Assembly (NCBI GenBank): GCA_021234155.1
Contig: JAJEKV010000026.1
Location: forward strand, 3,832,644-3,896,643
Direction: 5' to 3'
DNA from: Isoetes taiwanensis
Lineage: Eukaryota > Streptophyta > Lycopodiopsida > Isoetales > Isoetaceae
Length of the DNA: 64,000 nt
Below are positions 46,890-58,413 of this stretch, one piece after another. The translations under genes and the position numbers were made by a program. The stretch's first letter is position 1, and the number at the start of each line of letters is the position of its first letter. The notes under the pieces are model-generated. The model did not search any database, was not told the DNA's origin, and was given only the letters and a program-made list of their open reading frames with translations.

Positions 46890-47434
46890 TGGAACGTTCT
46901 TAACTGGCATACCCTTAACCAACTGGGCAAAACTTGTCTAGACGTTTATGAGTAGTCGCTTCTACCTATTTATGCCGGTGCCTCGGGAACACGACACCCA
47001 GATCTATTCGAGTGGTTTCTCAAGCAAAACCATCTAGACGTTTATGAGTAGCCGCTTCTACCCGTTTATGTCGGTGTCTTGGGAATGCGACACCAAGATC
47101 CACTCGAGCAGCCTCCCATGGGTCTGTTACAATCCCTCCCACTAGAACTATGCTCATCCTCAAGCATCACAAACCATAGACTGCACCATCCCATGGTGTC
47201 CAAGACCAAGTCATGACTTATCATCAAACGGTATTCCGGGTCATACCTGCCCGATGGAGGCTGGAACTCCGCCCTGCTCTGATACCAAATGTAACGTTCC
47301 TAATCGACATGCCCTTAACCAATTGGGCAAAACTGTCTAGAAGTTTATGAGTAGTGGCTTCTACCCATTTATGCCGGTGTCTCGGAAATGCGACACCAAG
47401 ATCCACTCGAGCGGTCTCCCATGGGTTTGTTACA
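46890..47434 (-). mobile_element. Complete TRIM (miniature LTR retrotransposon)
   Basis: Read on the minus strand: 5' LTR 47434-47290 (145 bases, TGTAACAAACCC ... AACGTTACA); a 2-base gap; a perfect 12-base initiator-Met primer site TGGTATCAGAGC (47287-47276); an internal region of about 158 bases without coding sequence; a purine tract AGTGGGAGGGAT (47143-47132); then the 3' LTR 47131-46890 (TGTAACAGACCC ... GAACGTTCCA). The 3' LTR is 242 bases because of an internal tandem duplication around ctagacgtttatgagtag. A 5-base target duplication GTGAT flanks it (46885-46889, 47435-47439). It must have moved with proteins supplied by another element. The LTR lacks the 5S-like segment of Cassandra. 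Confidence 0.88.
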
Positions 47435-47439
47435 GTGAT

Positions 47440-48780
47440 GGGCAGATGTTGCAACTTATTATAGGATGTGTTAGCCAAACATTTGCAACATCAGCAAGTG
47501 GCAAACGAAAAACGCGGACAACATAAGGATTTTTTTTCCACCATTTTTCATTACCTAAAAACGTCGTAGTTATTCTGCGGGCCGCTTTGAGACACCAAAT
47601 CAGTTCTTTGTAAGGTTGGAGAGTGACCACAAATATATGCTCAGCCCTCAAGTCTTGATTTCTGCAACTGCATTAGGTTTTGGTCGGATTTGATGGATTT
47701 TCGAATAATTTGTGATAATTTAGGGCAGTAGGAAGATTCTTTTTCTCTTCTCTTCCCCCCCCTCCCCCCCTTGAAGGACAAAAGCAAAATTTTTAGCAAT
47801 CGGATATAAAAAATACAGAATATGCATGTCTCATCTAACTGTGTAAGCACAACAAGATACCATAGGAACACAAGCCTTCTCTTATATTAAATTGTGGCAG
47901 TTGATTTGCATAATATTCCCAAGTATATTCTCTCTCATACCTTCTACACCGTCTGCAAAATCTGTGATGGGGTCAAACACCTTTTTCCACCTCAGCATAT
48001 GATTCTATAACCATTGCAGCAAAGTCAATATGAAAGTCAAAATATGTATGGTCTGGTTAATTCAATAACAATCCTTCACTTCCTAAAAGGATTTTAACCC
48101 CCTGCAATACTAGCCACCATAAACCTTGAAAGCAAACTTCATACCAACAGTATATATAAAGCATGCCGACGATGATGCAAAACAAGCCATATTGTGCGGA
48201 CTACTGTACACTATTCTTCTAAATTCTAAATTGGTAAGAAACTGTATAAAGAAAAAATAAAATGAAGAGACGTCAAAGATATGGCAAAGGAAGAAAATAA
48301 TGCTTGCCTTTGTCTAACTCACACAACTATGACAATGATTGTTCTAGAGCACAAAAACAGTTTTCAAGCTTCAGTTTTGGTGGCCTTCTAACAAACTATA
48401 ACTTGGGGCCACTTTCCAAATTCGTCCACCGAGAAATACTTGGGCTCCCCAAATAAGAAACTGTAACTTGAGGCCTTTGCTGGTTGCTAAGAAAACATGC
48501 AGCGGATTTGCTGGCTTGTTATGAAGGTATTAGTATACTCTTCTGATTAACGTGAGCAAGCACATAAATCTGGTCCTAGTCCTCTATTGCTCCCTTAAAT
48601 TAAAACTTGGAAACATCTGTATAACAGCCATAAATTTTATAGCCTGACGTGTACCCAAAAAATCCCAAGGAATTTGCTTCGCAAGCTGTCGATGTTCTGT
48701 TTTGGTATCCGCATATCTTTGAACCCACAAAACCTTAGATCTATGAGCCTACAGGAAAGAACTCCGGAAGTCACGACCAA
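47440..48780. other. No recognisable gene
   Basis: A minus-strand frame at 47430-47651 (RAEHIFVVTLQPYKELIW...) looks mildly protein-like but I recognise nothing. A C-rich run is at 47755-47770. Otherwise AT-rich sequence. Confidence 0.4.
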
Positions 48781-48785
48781 ATCAT

Positions 48786-49345
48786 CATTACAAAAATATT
48801 GTGCCGTATCGACGTCTATAGCAACGTCTGGACGTCGTTTAGTGTCGTTAAACGATGGACGAACGTCGTTAAACGATGCCTATAATGACGTTTTTACATC
48901 GTTAAATGACGTCTAATCGTTGTTAAGCACGTCGCAATGAGGGCATTGTTAAACGTCGCCAATACGTCGTTTAATGACACTTACGACACGTGGCCTTGCC
49001 ATGCGTTGGTGCATTCAGTGCGACGGTTGCCAGCGCGGACGCTCGCGTGGGGGACATGCTGGCAACGTCGTTCAACGACGATTAGAACACGTGGATTGCC
49101 AGCGCGCCGGTGCCATGGTGACGCATGCCAGTGCAGATGCTGGCGTGGCAGACACGCTGGCCACGTCGTTCAACGACGAAAAGGTCACGTCAGATGTCCA
49201 CGTATTAAACACGTGGCGTGTCGTTTAACGACGTGCCACGTATCTTCGCCACGATCTGCTAATGTGACGCAGAGTCAGTCGTGCCAGGTGTCTGCTGACG
49301 TGGCTGCCACGTGGCTGATGTTGTTAAACGACGTCGCCCGAATTA
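48786..49345 (+). mobile_element. CACTA-type subterminal repeat region
   Basis: At 48786 CATTACAAAAATATTG resembles the CACTA terminus CACTACAAGAAA. Over the next 560 bases the motif ACGTCGTTtAACGACGT and variants recur at least eight times in both orientations (near 48835, 48865, 48895, 48955, 49060, 49165, 49220, 49325), mixed with GC-rich GACACGTGGC/GCCACGT strings. Clustered short direct and inverted motifs next to the end are the hallmark of CACTA elements, where transposase binds. No transposase and no opposite end are seen. Confidence 0.55.
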
Positions 49346-49454
49346 TGAAAAAAAAAAGATGCATATACACTTTGTACTCTGGTACATGTTCCATCGTCAT
49401 ATTTCTACATATATGCATACGAATACCTACTCAAAGCCATTACAAATCTTAAGT

Positions 49455-49500
49455 TATAAAAGAAATTTATCGCGGCGGCCAAGGCCGCCGCGAACATTTC
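49455..49500 (+). mobile_element. CACTA-like terminal motif, copy 2
   Basis: AAGAAATTTATCGCGGCGG followed by CCAAGGCCGCCGCG forms a perfect GC-rich hairpin (CGCGGCGGCCAAGGCCGCCGCG spans 49471-49492), then AACATTTCTTTTG. It is the same arrangement as at 14150-14200. It may belong with the adjacent subterminal region or be a separate end. Confidence 0.4.
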
Positions 49501-49504
49501 TTTT

Positions 49505-51135
49505 GTCCAACTTGATGCAAAGGAGGTTTCGTTTAAGTAAAAAAGGATACCAGTTCTAGACATGTGAAAAGTGAACTTGGAGAAAAGTACATGGAAAAAA
49601 CATAACTCGTTTAACTGTAATGGTTGGACCAATTATCGTGTCGAAAATTATTTTATGTTCGAAGGTGCACTATGAAACATGAAATAATATGGTTTTACTA
49701 TACACTATAACTATACACTTTATATGAAAAATCATTGTTACATTTTACACATGTGGCGTGTAAATAAGCTATCCTTTAATTTTTTGCTAAAGGATAAAGC
49801 TTATAGGATTTCTGTTTAATCGTGTGCATGCATTTGGCTTCATGTGGTACTCTAAGGTGGGTTGCTAGTGTGATATCTAAGTGGGTTCGAATAGCATCTA
49901 TTTAGAATGGTGCAGAAGGTGTCCAATGTTCAAGGGATTCGTGAAAATTTGAAACGCCTGAAAGACACTCTACATCATTGATTTTGTAACATCTAAACTA
50001 AGCTATATCAAAACATCATATGTGGTTGCAACAAATTAACAAAGTCTAGAAGAGTTCTCATTGCCATGAATTAGTGAAGAGAAAACTGAGTCAGAATATG
50101 TTGCACATGCATCTCGCTATGCTAACACAAAGATTGATATTAGACCACCAAGTGAGCTTAACAGCTTTTACAATTTATACAAGCCATATACGTATTAGAC
50201 TTTTTGAAATAACCAAAATAACCCATTTTGCATAATTGCTCAATAAATAAGGTATAAGGTATGATTGCTTAAAAAGTCAGTATACATAAACTACTATATA
50301 TAAGCCAAATCCTTCTAGAACCATGTCTAGAATTATTCACACCTTTTACTATAAAACCTAAATATGTTCCAGAGTGAGCAGACTGTGAAAGCTGTAGACA
50401 CTAGGGTGTCTACGGGATTGCTAGTGTTGGAGACACACCACCACAAAAAAGAGAGCCGATTTAGTCAGAGTGTCAAAATGGTTGCATTTGCTAGTTCTTT
50501 GGATAGATCCCAATACAAATTATTAAAGACTTGGAATGCAAATGCTTATCTATGTCTCAAATTTGGTTTGCAATACGTGGATGCGCCATTAAAAATTTGG
50601 AGTCGGTTCATATCTAAAAGAGTAGGCAAGACTTCTTGCATATAAAGCACACTCAAAGGCAAAATTTCAATTTTCCGATGTTAATCACAAAGACCCCACC
50701 AATGACAAAACATACTAATATGTTAAACGGAACACATCAACCCATATTTTAAACGTATTGGGCATTCAATGTATAGGAATAGATCGCTTTGCAGAAGTCC
50801 CAGCTATCACGAGAAGAAAACCAGAAATAAGAATTTGGAGTTGCTTCTCCATGCTGAGCATCAATAGACGACTGAAAAAAGCTACACAAATCGATTTATG
50901 CAGACATACCTTGGAAAACGACATTGGCATCTTTGACCATATAGAAGGACCCAAAAAATTAGAAACGCTATTCACGTTTCCAAGCAGTTCCCTGCACAAC
51001 ACAACCATATTTTTGTCAACGGATCCTCTATAGCCAATATGTTCAACTGATTCACTCAAATATAGAAAAGAGGTGTTCTGTAAGCATTGTATCTCCATAG
51101 GAGGGCGGAATAATGATAATGTGACATAAGAGAGC
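49505..51135. other. No certain gene; faint PPR-like trace
   Basis: The longest frame is 129 codons (minus, 50766-51155). In another minus frame near 50890-50960 the string VKDANVVFQGMS resembles a pentatricopeptide repeat core, but stops surround it and no second repeat is clear. Nothing else is recognised. Confidence 0.2.
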
Positions 51136-51137
51136 AA

Positions 51138-51275
51138 GAATATGTAGCACAACAATGTGGGGAGTTACTTTAGATTTTTATACGCTTTTCACATGGTTTT
51201 TCTATGATTTCGTTGTATTCTGCTGAGGTGTACTAAATAGTATTTCTAGAGTGCACCCTTTATGGGCCGTTGATT
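51138..51275 (+). repeat. Family B repeat, copy 4
   Basis: Starts TATGTAGCACAACAATGTGG and runs through TACGCTTTTCAC and ATGATTTCGT to TTTCTAGAGTGCACCC. About 75% similar to the 24160 copy. A partial copy of the first 40 bases lies at 51985-52025. Confidence 0.65.
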
Positions 51276-51334
51276 TTCGTTTGGTTGGAACAATCGAGGG
51301 TTGTTGTCTTTTCTCTGCAGATGTGTATGTGCAT

Positions 51335-51475
51335 GAACACCGGCAGCAAGTGTATGCACAGCATGTGCACATGCATGTGCATGTGTGTGCATGTGCATGT
51401 TCATGTGCATGTGCATGTATTGTGTATGTGCAAGTGCAAGTGCATGTGCATGTGTGCATGTGTGTGCATGTATAC
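51335..51475 (+). repeat. GTGCAT-type hexamer microsatellite
   Basis: About 140 bases of imperfect TGTGCA/TGCATG units with scattered changes. The repeat leaves several frames open on both strands (Cys/Met/His-rich or Thr/Cys-rich), which are artefacts of the repeat. Confidence 0.9.
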
Positions 51476-52194
51476 TTGCCCTCTTGGATTCTTATTGCCG
51501 AGTGGATTTTACTACCACGAGATGGATTTTTTGCTCACACTTACAAAGGTATTTGTTTTTAATGTTTCTTCGCTTAGCATAATGTTTTTTTTTTTTACAA
51601 GGTATTGGTTTCCCGATTCTACAATGTAGTCTTGAAAAAATGTACTTTTTGTTTCCTTCCTAAGATTTCTTCTAGATTCAAGTTTAGGCCCTTTGTTTGC
51701 TTCCAACTTGATATTCTCGGTGCCGGATTGTTCATAGCAGCCAGCTTTTAGCTTCAATCAACAAACGGATTCTTATGCACAAAAAGCGGATTATTCCACT
51801 TTTCCATGTCACGCAGATCACCAAAATGGGTATTACAAGAATGCATTTATATTGTAGGTTTGGAACTTTAATCGAACCGAAGGTGAATCATGCATTACCT
51901 TTAAGCTAGAGATGGAGCATCCAAAATCATATGGATTGATAAACAATGGTGTCATTGTGAAAAGAGAAATAGTTGTAGCGAAGTAACAATATGTAGTATA
52001 ATAATGGGAGTTTTCTTTGTGTTGCAAACTTTATGACTTTCTTTAATAATGGGATCAATATGCTCTATCTTTATGATAACTTTTACTTATGTTCTATTTA
52101 TTTTATTGTGATTAAATTCAAAAGCTACAGTGATGAAAGCCTCAAATGAATTCTAGTCTTTTCTCGGGTTTGAATTTAAAATTTTTGTCACACC

Positions 52195-52705
52195 GGGAGG
52201 GTGATTGCCCCTAAGGCCCCGAAGGGGCCAAAAAAAATTTTGTGCAACACAAACCATTAACATCCAACATATAAAAATTAAATCTCCCAACACATAACAA
52301 CCAACACATAACAACCATTGACATTAACAACCAACACATAACTACCATTGACATTAATTAACACAACCATTGATCCAACACATTTAAATTAAAATCCCTT
52401 TAAACCCCTTTGGTTTGGGTGCATATTCACACGGGGGTGCGAGGGCAAATGAGAGCCCTCATAATTATATTTTGCACGCATTTAAATCAACACCATATAG
52501 TATTCCCGCTTTGAAATCTTATAGATTTTTGCTAATCTTGTTATATATATAGTATAGCAAATTTTATACTTGCATACCCCACAAACGAGGAACTTTAATG
52601 CACGGTGTGATAGATTAAGGAATAAGGGATGAATATGCCTATCCAATGAAATACTTGCTGTGTTCTGAGTCACCCCCGCAATGAATATGCACCCAAACCA
52701 ACGGG
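52195..52705. mobile_element. Family A copy A5 (left arm and core, right arm truncated)
   Basis: A GGCCCCGAAGGGGCC hairpin at 52218 begins a left arm that has expanded ACCAACACATAACaACCATT units. It reaches GGTTTGGGTGCATATTCACA at 52411, then a core in the A4 orientation. The right arm stops soon after GAATATGCACCCAAACCAAC (52682-52701). Confidence 0.75.
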
Positions 52706-53246
52706 GTGCAAGAATAGAAACAAAAGCACCTAAAATTAAAAAATGCCATGCTACACAGCTTCCTACTTTGGAAATGCATCTCCGCTATCTATTTTTTTCC
52801 CGGCATCCTTTGGCGCATCCCAGCTCCTTGAAATGTGTCTAGATTTGTTCATACATAACACCGTTCAACAGAGATTTGGACACATACAACGGACTTCTTG
52901 TACCCTTCTTGCCATTCTATGATTTGAATTTCTCCCTTTTCTTATCATCACGCCTGCCACTGCTGCTTCTCTGTTTGAGCTTAAACAAGATGCACCATCC
53001 TTGCTTCCTTGCCATAATTTTCTCCCTTGTTTGCCTGCTTAATGCATCTTCTGCTTGCCATTACATTACAGTGTTGTTTCACCATTTCTTGCCGTGACGG
53101 TCCTGCAGATCCACATTTTTTACAATCCATTACACTAATATATATTTAAAAAATGTAAAGCAAGTGTTGCTCTCAAGTCGACTGCTCCTAAACCTAAAGC
53201 AAATAAAGATTGAATGCCAGATGCTGCTCTCACTGCCTAAAGGCAA

Positions 53247-54640
53247 TTAGAGTTTGGAGCTCACTTCTTCTTGCTCGGAAGCGCCATAAAAGCAGACGTC
53301 GGAGCCCAAGTATAACGCAGAAGCTTTAGCTTTTGAAGCGGCAGCGTGATAGAAGAGGGAGACTCCATCTGCCCTACCAGCATCGACGGAGTAGATTGTA
53401 CCAGACCACGTGTCAGATAAATAAAAAATTAGATTGCGGCGCAGAAAAATTAGAATGGAACAAAAATGGAAAATAACAAACTGAATTATGTATGTTGTGA
53501 AAGAACCATTTCCACAACTTTTAAACCCTTTTACTTGCTTCAAAATAGAAGACTAATGATGAGAACCAATTTGAAGATACTAAATCCAAATATGTTATTC
53601 TTTACTTCTGGCTCAAGGGAGGAATACTTGTAAGCCATCAGTATCTTAGCTTGGGCCACAACTACCACCACGAGCAGATGAGTGGATGCCTTGAAAAATG
53701 AGACGTCTACGACGCTCCCATATAGATCGCAAGAACTAACCAGAACCAAGATAGAATGCCTTTGTCTAGCTGGGGGCCATGCATTGGGGTAGGAAGCCAA
53801 GAGGACGCATTGGCAATTCAGTGCACTGTTGAATAAGCCTTGTAGCCAGGACCACGCCGGCTGAACTTCTGGACAAGAAAAAAGGCACTGCTCAAGAGTC
53901 TCAACTTCTAAAAGACAGAGCAGATATGCAAAGACCATAGCGATGCCAAAAGGATTAACACGCAGGCGCCTATGGATAACCTACTGCCAAAGTACAATCA
54001 CTTTAGATGGAGCAACTTATCCCAAAACAATGCCATGTACGACCCATATTGGGGTGTGGAACCTGCAGGCGCCATCCACTTGGCAATGAGAGGGGTTGTG
54101 GTGCTAAGAGGCAATATTCTGAGCTGACAAAGTGCTTGCCTTTGCAAATATTTTCATGAAGCATCCTTTCTGTAACACTAACTTCCATCATAAGAGGCAA
54201 ATTTCTTTGAGACCTCCTGTATAGACACATCCCAACAAGAGAGTAAAAATTTGTCTGAAATTCAGGCCAAGATAATAGGCAACTGACCTCATACCATGCT
54301 TGAATAGAGATCTATGCCTGTAAGGATCCATCGCCTCGCGGTAAGGATAAAACTGATGCAAAAGCTAATGAAGGTGCCGAGAGGTTTAGCGGCATCGATA
54401 CCCACCACCACGGAATCTCTATGGCATGGATAGAAGGACACCGCTGAAAAAGATGGTCGATCCCATAGATGAAGCATTTAGAAAAGGCAGCAGAGGATGA
54501 AATAATGCCCAATGCCAAAATTGTTTGACCGCCTTCTTGTCTAGAGGAATATAATGATAGAGAGATTGTTGAAGAAAGCATAAACTAGAGAATAATCTTT
54601 CCCATTCTGGGAACATTCTTAAGTTTTAGGAAAGTTTAGA
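53247..54640 (-). mobile_element. Decayed LINE retrotransposon, reverse strand
   Basis: On the minus strand, 54640-54000 carries shifted pieces that read like the C-terminal RT/connection region. 53938-53540 then gives CLLEVETLEQCLFSCPEVQP and AWSWLQGLF, a zf-RVT Cys/His zinc-binding pattern, with VIHRRLRVNPFGIAM just upstream. 53440-53250 contains AAASKAKASALYLGS, similar to the RNase H core following zf-RVT in some plant LINEs. Many frameshifts and stops show an old, dead copy. I see no poly(A) tail at its 3' end. Confidence 0.5.
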
Positions 54641-55226
54641 TCAATTGCCATTCTTGGCATCCAAAGAAGTGTGTTGCTCATGCACTGTGTTCGAATTGCA
54701 GAATTTAATGCTCAAGAAACTTCTCTATCTCGCCTCGATACCTCTCGCTTCTATTTGTTTTCTTCCCTTTTGAATTGACAACAACCATTCTCAAAGACTT
54801 AGGGAGTGTGCTGCAATTACAAGACTAGATTTTATATTGCAAGGTTTGTAATGCAATGCTCATAAAATTTTCCCATCCGCAAATGCTCTTAAAGACTCTT
54901 CTTCAGTTGGACAAGTATTTATATTTATTTGTAGTTTCCATTTGTTTTTACTTTGTGGATTTCTTTTCTAAGTCGGATTTTTCCATCTATGCTTTTTATA
55001 TTGACTTGATCATTTTCTTTTGTTAATGCCGTTGCTATAGATTCAGGGTGGTGTTTTTTTGAAATTTAAGTTTTTAAATGCATCTTCCCCGCATCTAAAA
55101 CGATAGATGCTTCGATGCTTTAGATGCTCCAAGATCCCATTACATCTATCTCCAGTCATTTAAGAATAATGATCTCGATGAAAATATGTTGACATATGTT
55201 GATCTTGATCTTGAGTGCCTTTTCCT

Positions 55227-55297
55227 CAGCATGAGCTTTGATTCGCCTTCAGCATGAGCTTTGAGCACCTTTAGCATGAGCTTTGATCGCCTTCAGC
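55227..55297 (+). repeat. Three tandem copies of a roughly 25-base unit
   Basis: CAGCATGAGCTTTGA(t/g)-TCGCCTT occurs three times with small changes. No other role is seen. Confidence 0.85.
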
Positions 55298-55964
55298 AGT
55301 ACTCATAACTTGAGCTTCAAGTATTAAATTTACAAGATTTCAGAAGCCTTGGATAGCTATTTCAGAGACCTTTTCGTAGATATCAAGCTTGGTTGGTTTG
55401 CATTGATTTTATGTTTGGGTTAGGGGTTTTCGGCCACCTCCACTCATTTATAAGTCTGTTATTTGTAATAATCTTACTAGGTACCTTGAATCCCACAACT
55501 TCTGCATCTCAATCTCATTCTCGATATGCATTTCCTCCCGATTTAAATGGTCACATACATATGTTAGTAACGTGTTGTTTAAATTAGAAATTACAATTAA
55601 CCTGGTTTTGCTTTTTATGTTTTTGCTTTTATGATATCACAACTGAATTATCTGCAACATAAAAATGTTTGTATCAGCATATCAACAAATTTAATCAAAC
55701 CATTTTGTCAATTTTTTTTCAAACATTGTACAAGTAACTGCTATAATAGTACATTTGAGTTCTTTTATCCTAAGTATGACGGGTCCGTTCCTTGGTTCAG
55801 AGAGGAAACTATCGAATACACTCTTTGATAAGCTAATATAATAACCTAAAAATAGTGTTAGCAACCATATGTCCGGCAAACTATCTAACCATGCATTTCA
55901 ATACTAAGGGAAATGAACCCCTTTGCAATGAAATGTTGGAACTATTCTGTTCCACCTGTGCATA

Positions 55965-56005
55965 AAATATGTAGCAAAATAACAGGGGGTTCCAGGGGGA
56001 TTTGA
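55965..56005 (+). repeat. Family B start, partial copy
   Basis: AAATATGTAGCAAAATAACA with GGGGGTTCCAGGGGG matches only the first 25-30 bases of family B. A second short match (GAATATGTAGCAAAATAACA) lies at 56380-56400. Confidence 0.45.
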
Positions 56006-56099
56006 TATAGATATAATCCTTGACACCATAGATCATATCCCTAAAACAATTCAATGGGTTATTATAAAAAAAAATATAGATTTAAGATAAAAATATTCA

Positions 56100-56230
56100 C
56101 ATTAGCTCACCGGGTTAGATTGGTTAAAGTAGTCTTATTAGGATATTGAGTTATTTTGGTAGAGGTTCTAAATCTCAGATTTCATATTCTAAAAGCTTAA
56201 GCTTAAATCGATCAAAACCTTAGGCAAACT
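56100..56230 (+). mobile_element. tRNA-derived SINE, copy 2
   Basis: TTAGCTCACCGGGTTAGA (56102-56119) is a good A-box and GAGGTTCTAAATCTC (56162-56176) a B-box, 43 bases apart. The following AGATTTCATATTCT matches the segment after the B-box of the minus-strand copy at 14395-14525. An open cloverleaf is not formed. Confidence 0.45.
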
Positions 56231-56409
56231 CAGATTTGACATTTTAAAATCATAGGCGCCCCTAATCATAATTGAGCATAATCGAAACGAGAGGTGTCCG
56301 AGAGGCTCCAACATACAGCCTGGGCCGTGAGGATTGACAGATCCAAATGAATCGTGGTAGTCTAGGGTGCACCTCGTTTAGAATATGTAGCAAAATAACA
56401 CAAAAAATT

Positions 56410-58400
56410 TCAAAGAATCTAAAAAATACATTTCAAGGAAAACCGCGAATTGCAAGTCAGAATAAAAATGAGAAAATTGTTTGGAGTTTCAACCGTCTGT
56501 CGAAGAGCGAGTCAAAACTGAGTCAAGGAAGCAAAGCTGAGACAAAAATTGGGCAATCAAAATTCCATCCTATGTTGTTTCTTGTTATTTCCAAGAAAGT
56601 GAAAATTTTCCTTTTTCTTTTTTTCTTAAATTTTGGGTCTTTGAAATATGCCTTGAGCCAAGATTTTCCCTTCTTTTCTAACTAGTTAGTTAATTTTAAA
56701 TTTTTTCTCCACTCTAGAGGCAATGTTGACCTCCCCTCTCTCAATATTAATTCATGTACCCTCAACCCGGGAGTTGAGAAGTTGATGTCTAAGAGCTTCT
56801 AGATGTGTTACCTTGGAATGGTGAATCTCCATCCCTTAAGCAAATTTTTGATTAACTTGGCAGTCCGACACCACCAAGCCATCCACCCATAAGAATCAAA
56901 ATGGTTAGTGGAGGATTCAATAATATTAATCAAAAAGGCCTTAAAATCAAGGTGGATTAGAAGCTCACATTCAACTTGAAATAAGCCTGCTTTTCCTATT
57001 ATTAAAAACCTCCTCCCTTTGAATAGAAGCTTGGAAAAACGGGATCGATACATTGAGGTTGATAACTCTATTGCCACCACTCCAAAGGTTGTCCTTTAGA
57101 TTTCCTGCGGTAAGCAAAATTGCAGCAGCCCTATGAGCAACACTTACATGGCCTAAATATGCCAAATTTATGTGTGAAAAAGTTGCTTGTACTTGATTTT
57201 CATGACATAATCTTTCCTTATTTAAGTAATTTTAACAAGTCGAAGATACCACAAACCAATGCATCAAGGGCACTCTTTATTTTGAACAAACATGGCATAT
57301 TGAAACCAATTGCCAATGAGTTGATTTTCCTCCACCAAAACACGGGACAAGCCATTTATAGAGTCTTTATGCCTCCCAAATTTGAACAAAGGAATTGGTT
57401 GTGGGAGCTTGCCAAGGCCTATTTGCAACCAATGATGCAGGAACACACCAACTAATTTCACATTGGTAAGTAATCATATCAAGTTTATTTTATCATTGAT
57501 TTAGTGCAATATTAACCTCTCTATGGTATTCCTTGCAGGCTTAAAACGCATGCATGCATGGAGCCCATAATTGCAGTGATATGCAAAGTAAGTGTTTTGT
57601 TTATCTAGGTCTTCCTGATTACGATGGTGAAGTGCAAAGTATACGAAATCAAGCTTCTCTTAATACTATAAAAGATCATGCCTGGAATAACATATTTAAG
57701 TATCTTGCATAAGATCAACAGAGCACAGGCACGTAGAGGTAATAAATCATAGACTTGAATCGAATGGTACTGATAGCCTATAAATGTGGGAATTTGGCAA
57801 ATTTGTCAAGCAACCAAGTTGGGATTTACCACGTGAGACATTTTTCCCAAACCCTTCATAGTAAAGTTTTGGGCAAATAAGTAACAATGTCCATAAGGAC
57901 TGTTGTTTCTTGTCGATTTAGAAGTTATTTTATATAACATTTTTTAATTTTACAGGATGAAAGAAATTGATGTACTAACTTCTAGAAAATTATGACTCAT
58001 GCTACCTCGCCAGATCTTGAAGAATAGGGCCTTTGTTTCTGTTGAATGATAGACAATTGCAAGAAATTAGAATTGATGTATGAAGGACTCATTGCAACAC
58101 AATGAGCAAAATTTGCTAGCAGTTAGACTCATGTTAAGACTTATAAGTCCTCGAATAAATTGTTCTTGTATTGCTTTTGTTTCTACTATGTTTATATTGA
58201 TCTCTTGACCGGTTTCATAGCACTAATTACCATGCAAAAGCAATAACTAAAGGAAAAGGGATCAAGGTTGAGTAAGAAAATTGCTCGGGAGCATAAGATG
58301 AATAAGATATGATTAATAATGGCATAGTGATTGCAATTAATATGTTAATATGCTGGGACAATAATCATTATTTTATATCTTTAGCATTTTTCTAGTTTTC
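56410..58400. other. No recognisable gene
   Basis: A 112-codon frame at 56347-56685 is Lys/Phe-rich and AT-driven. A 111-codon plus frame (57120-57455) and two minus frames (56808-57165) overlap each other; the minus frames have a faint RNase H look but nothing decisive. Confidence 0.4.
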
Positions 58401-58413
58401 AAAATAAGTTATG

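Noticed and set aside
46890-47434. Cassandra-type TRIM
   Set aside because: The LTRs contain no 5S rRNA-like promoter segment that I can see.
48937-49452. 171-codon plus-strand frame, Arg/Cys-rich
   Set aside because: It lies inside the CACTA subterminal repeats; openness follows from GC-rich repeated motifs, not coding.
50890-50960. PPR gene on the minus strand
   Set aside because: A single weak motif surrounded by stops; not enough to call.
51251-51629. Overlapping Cys/Met/His-rich frames on both strands
   Set aside because: They translate the GTGCAT microsatellite.
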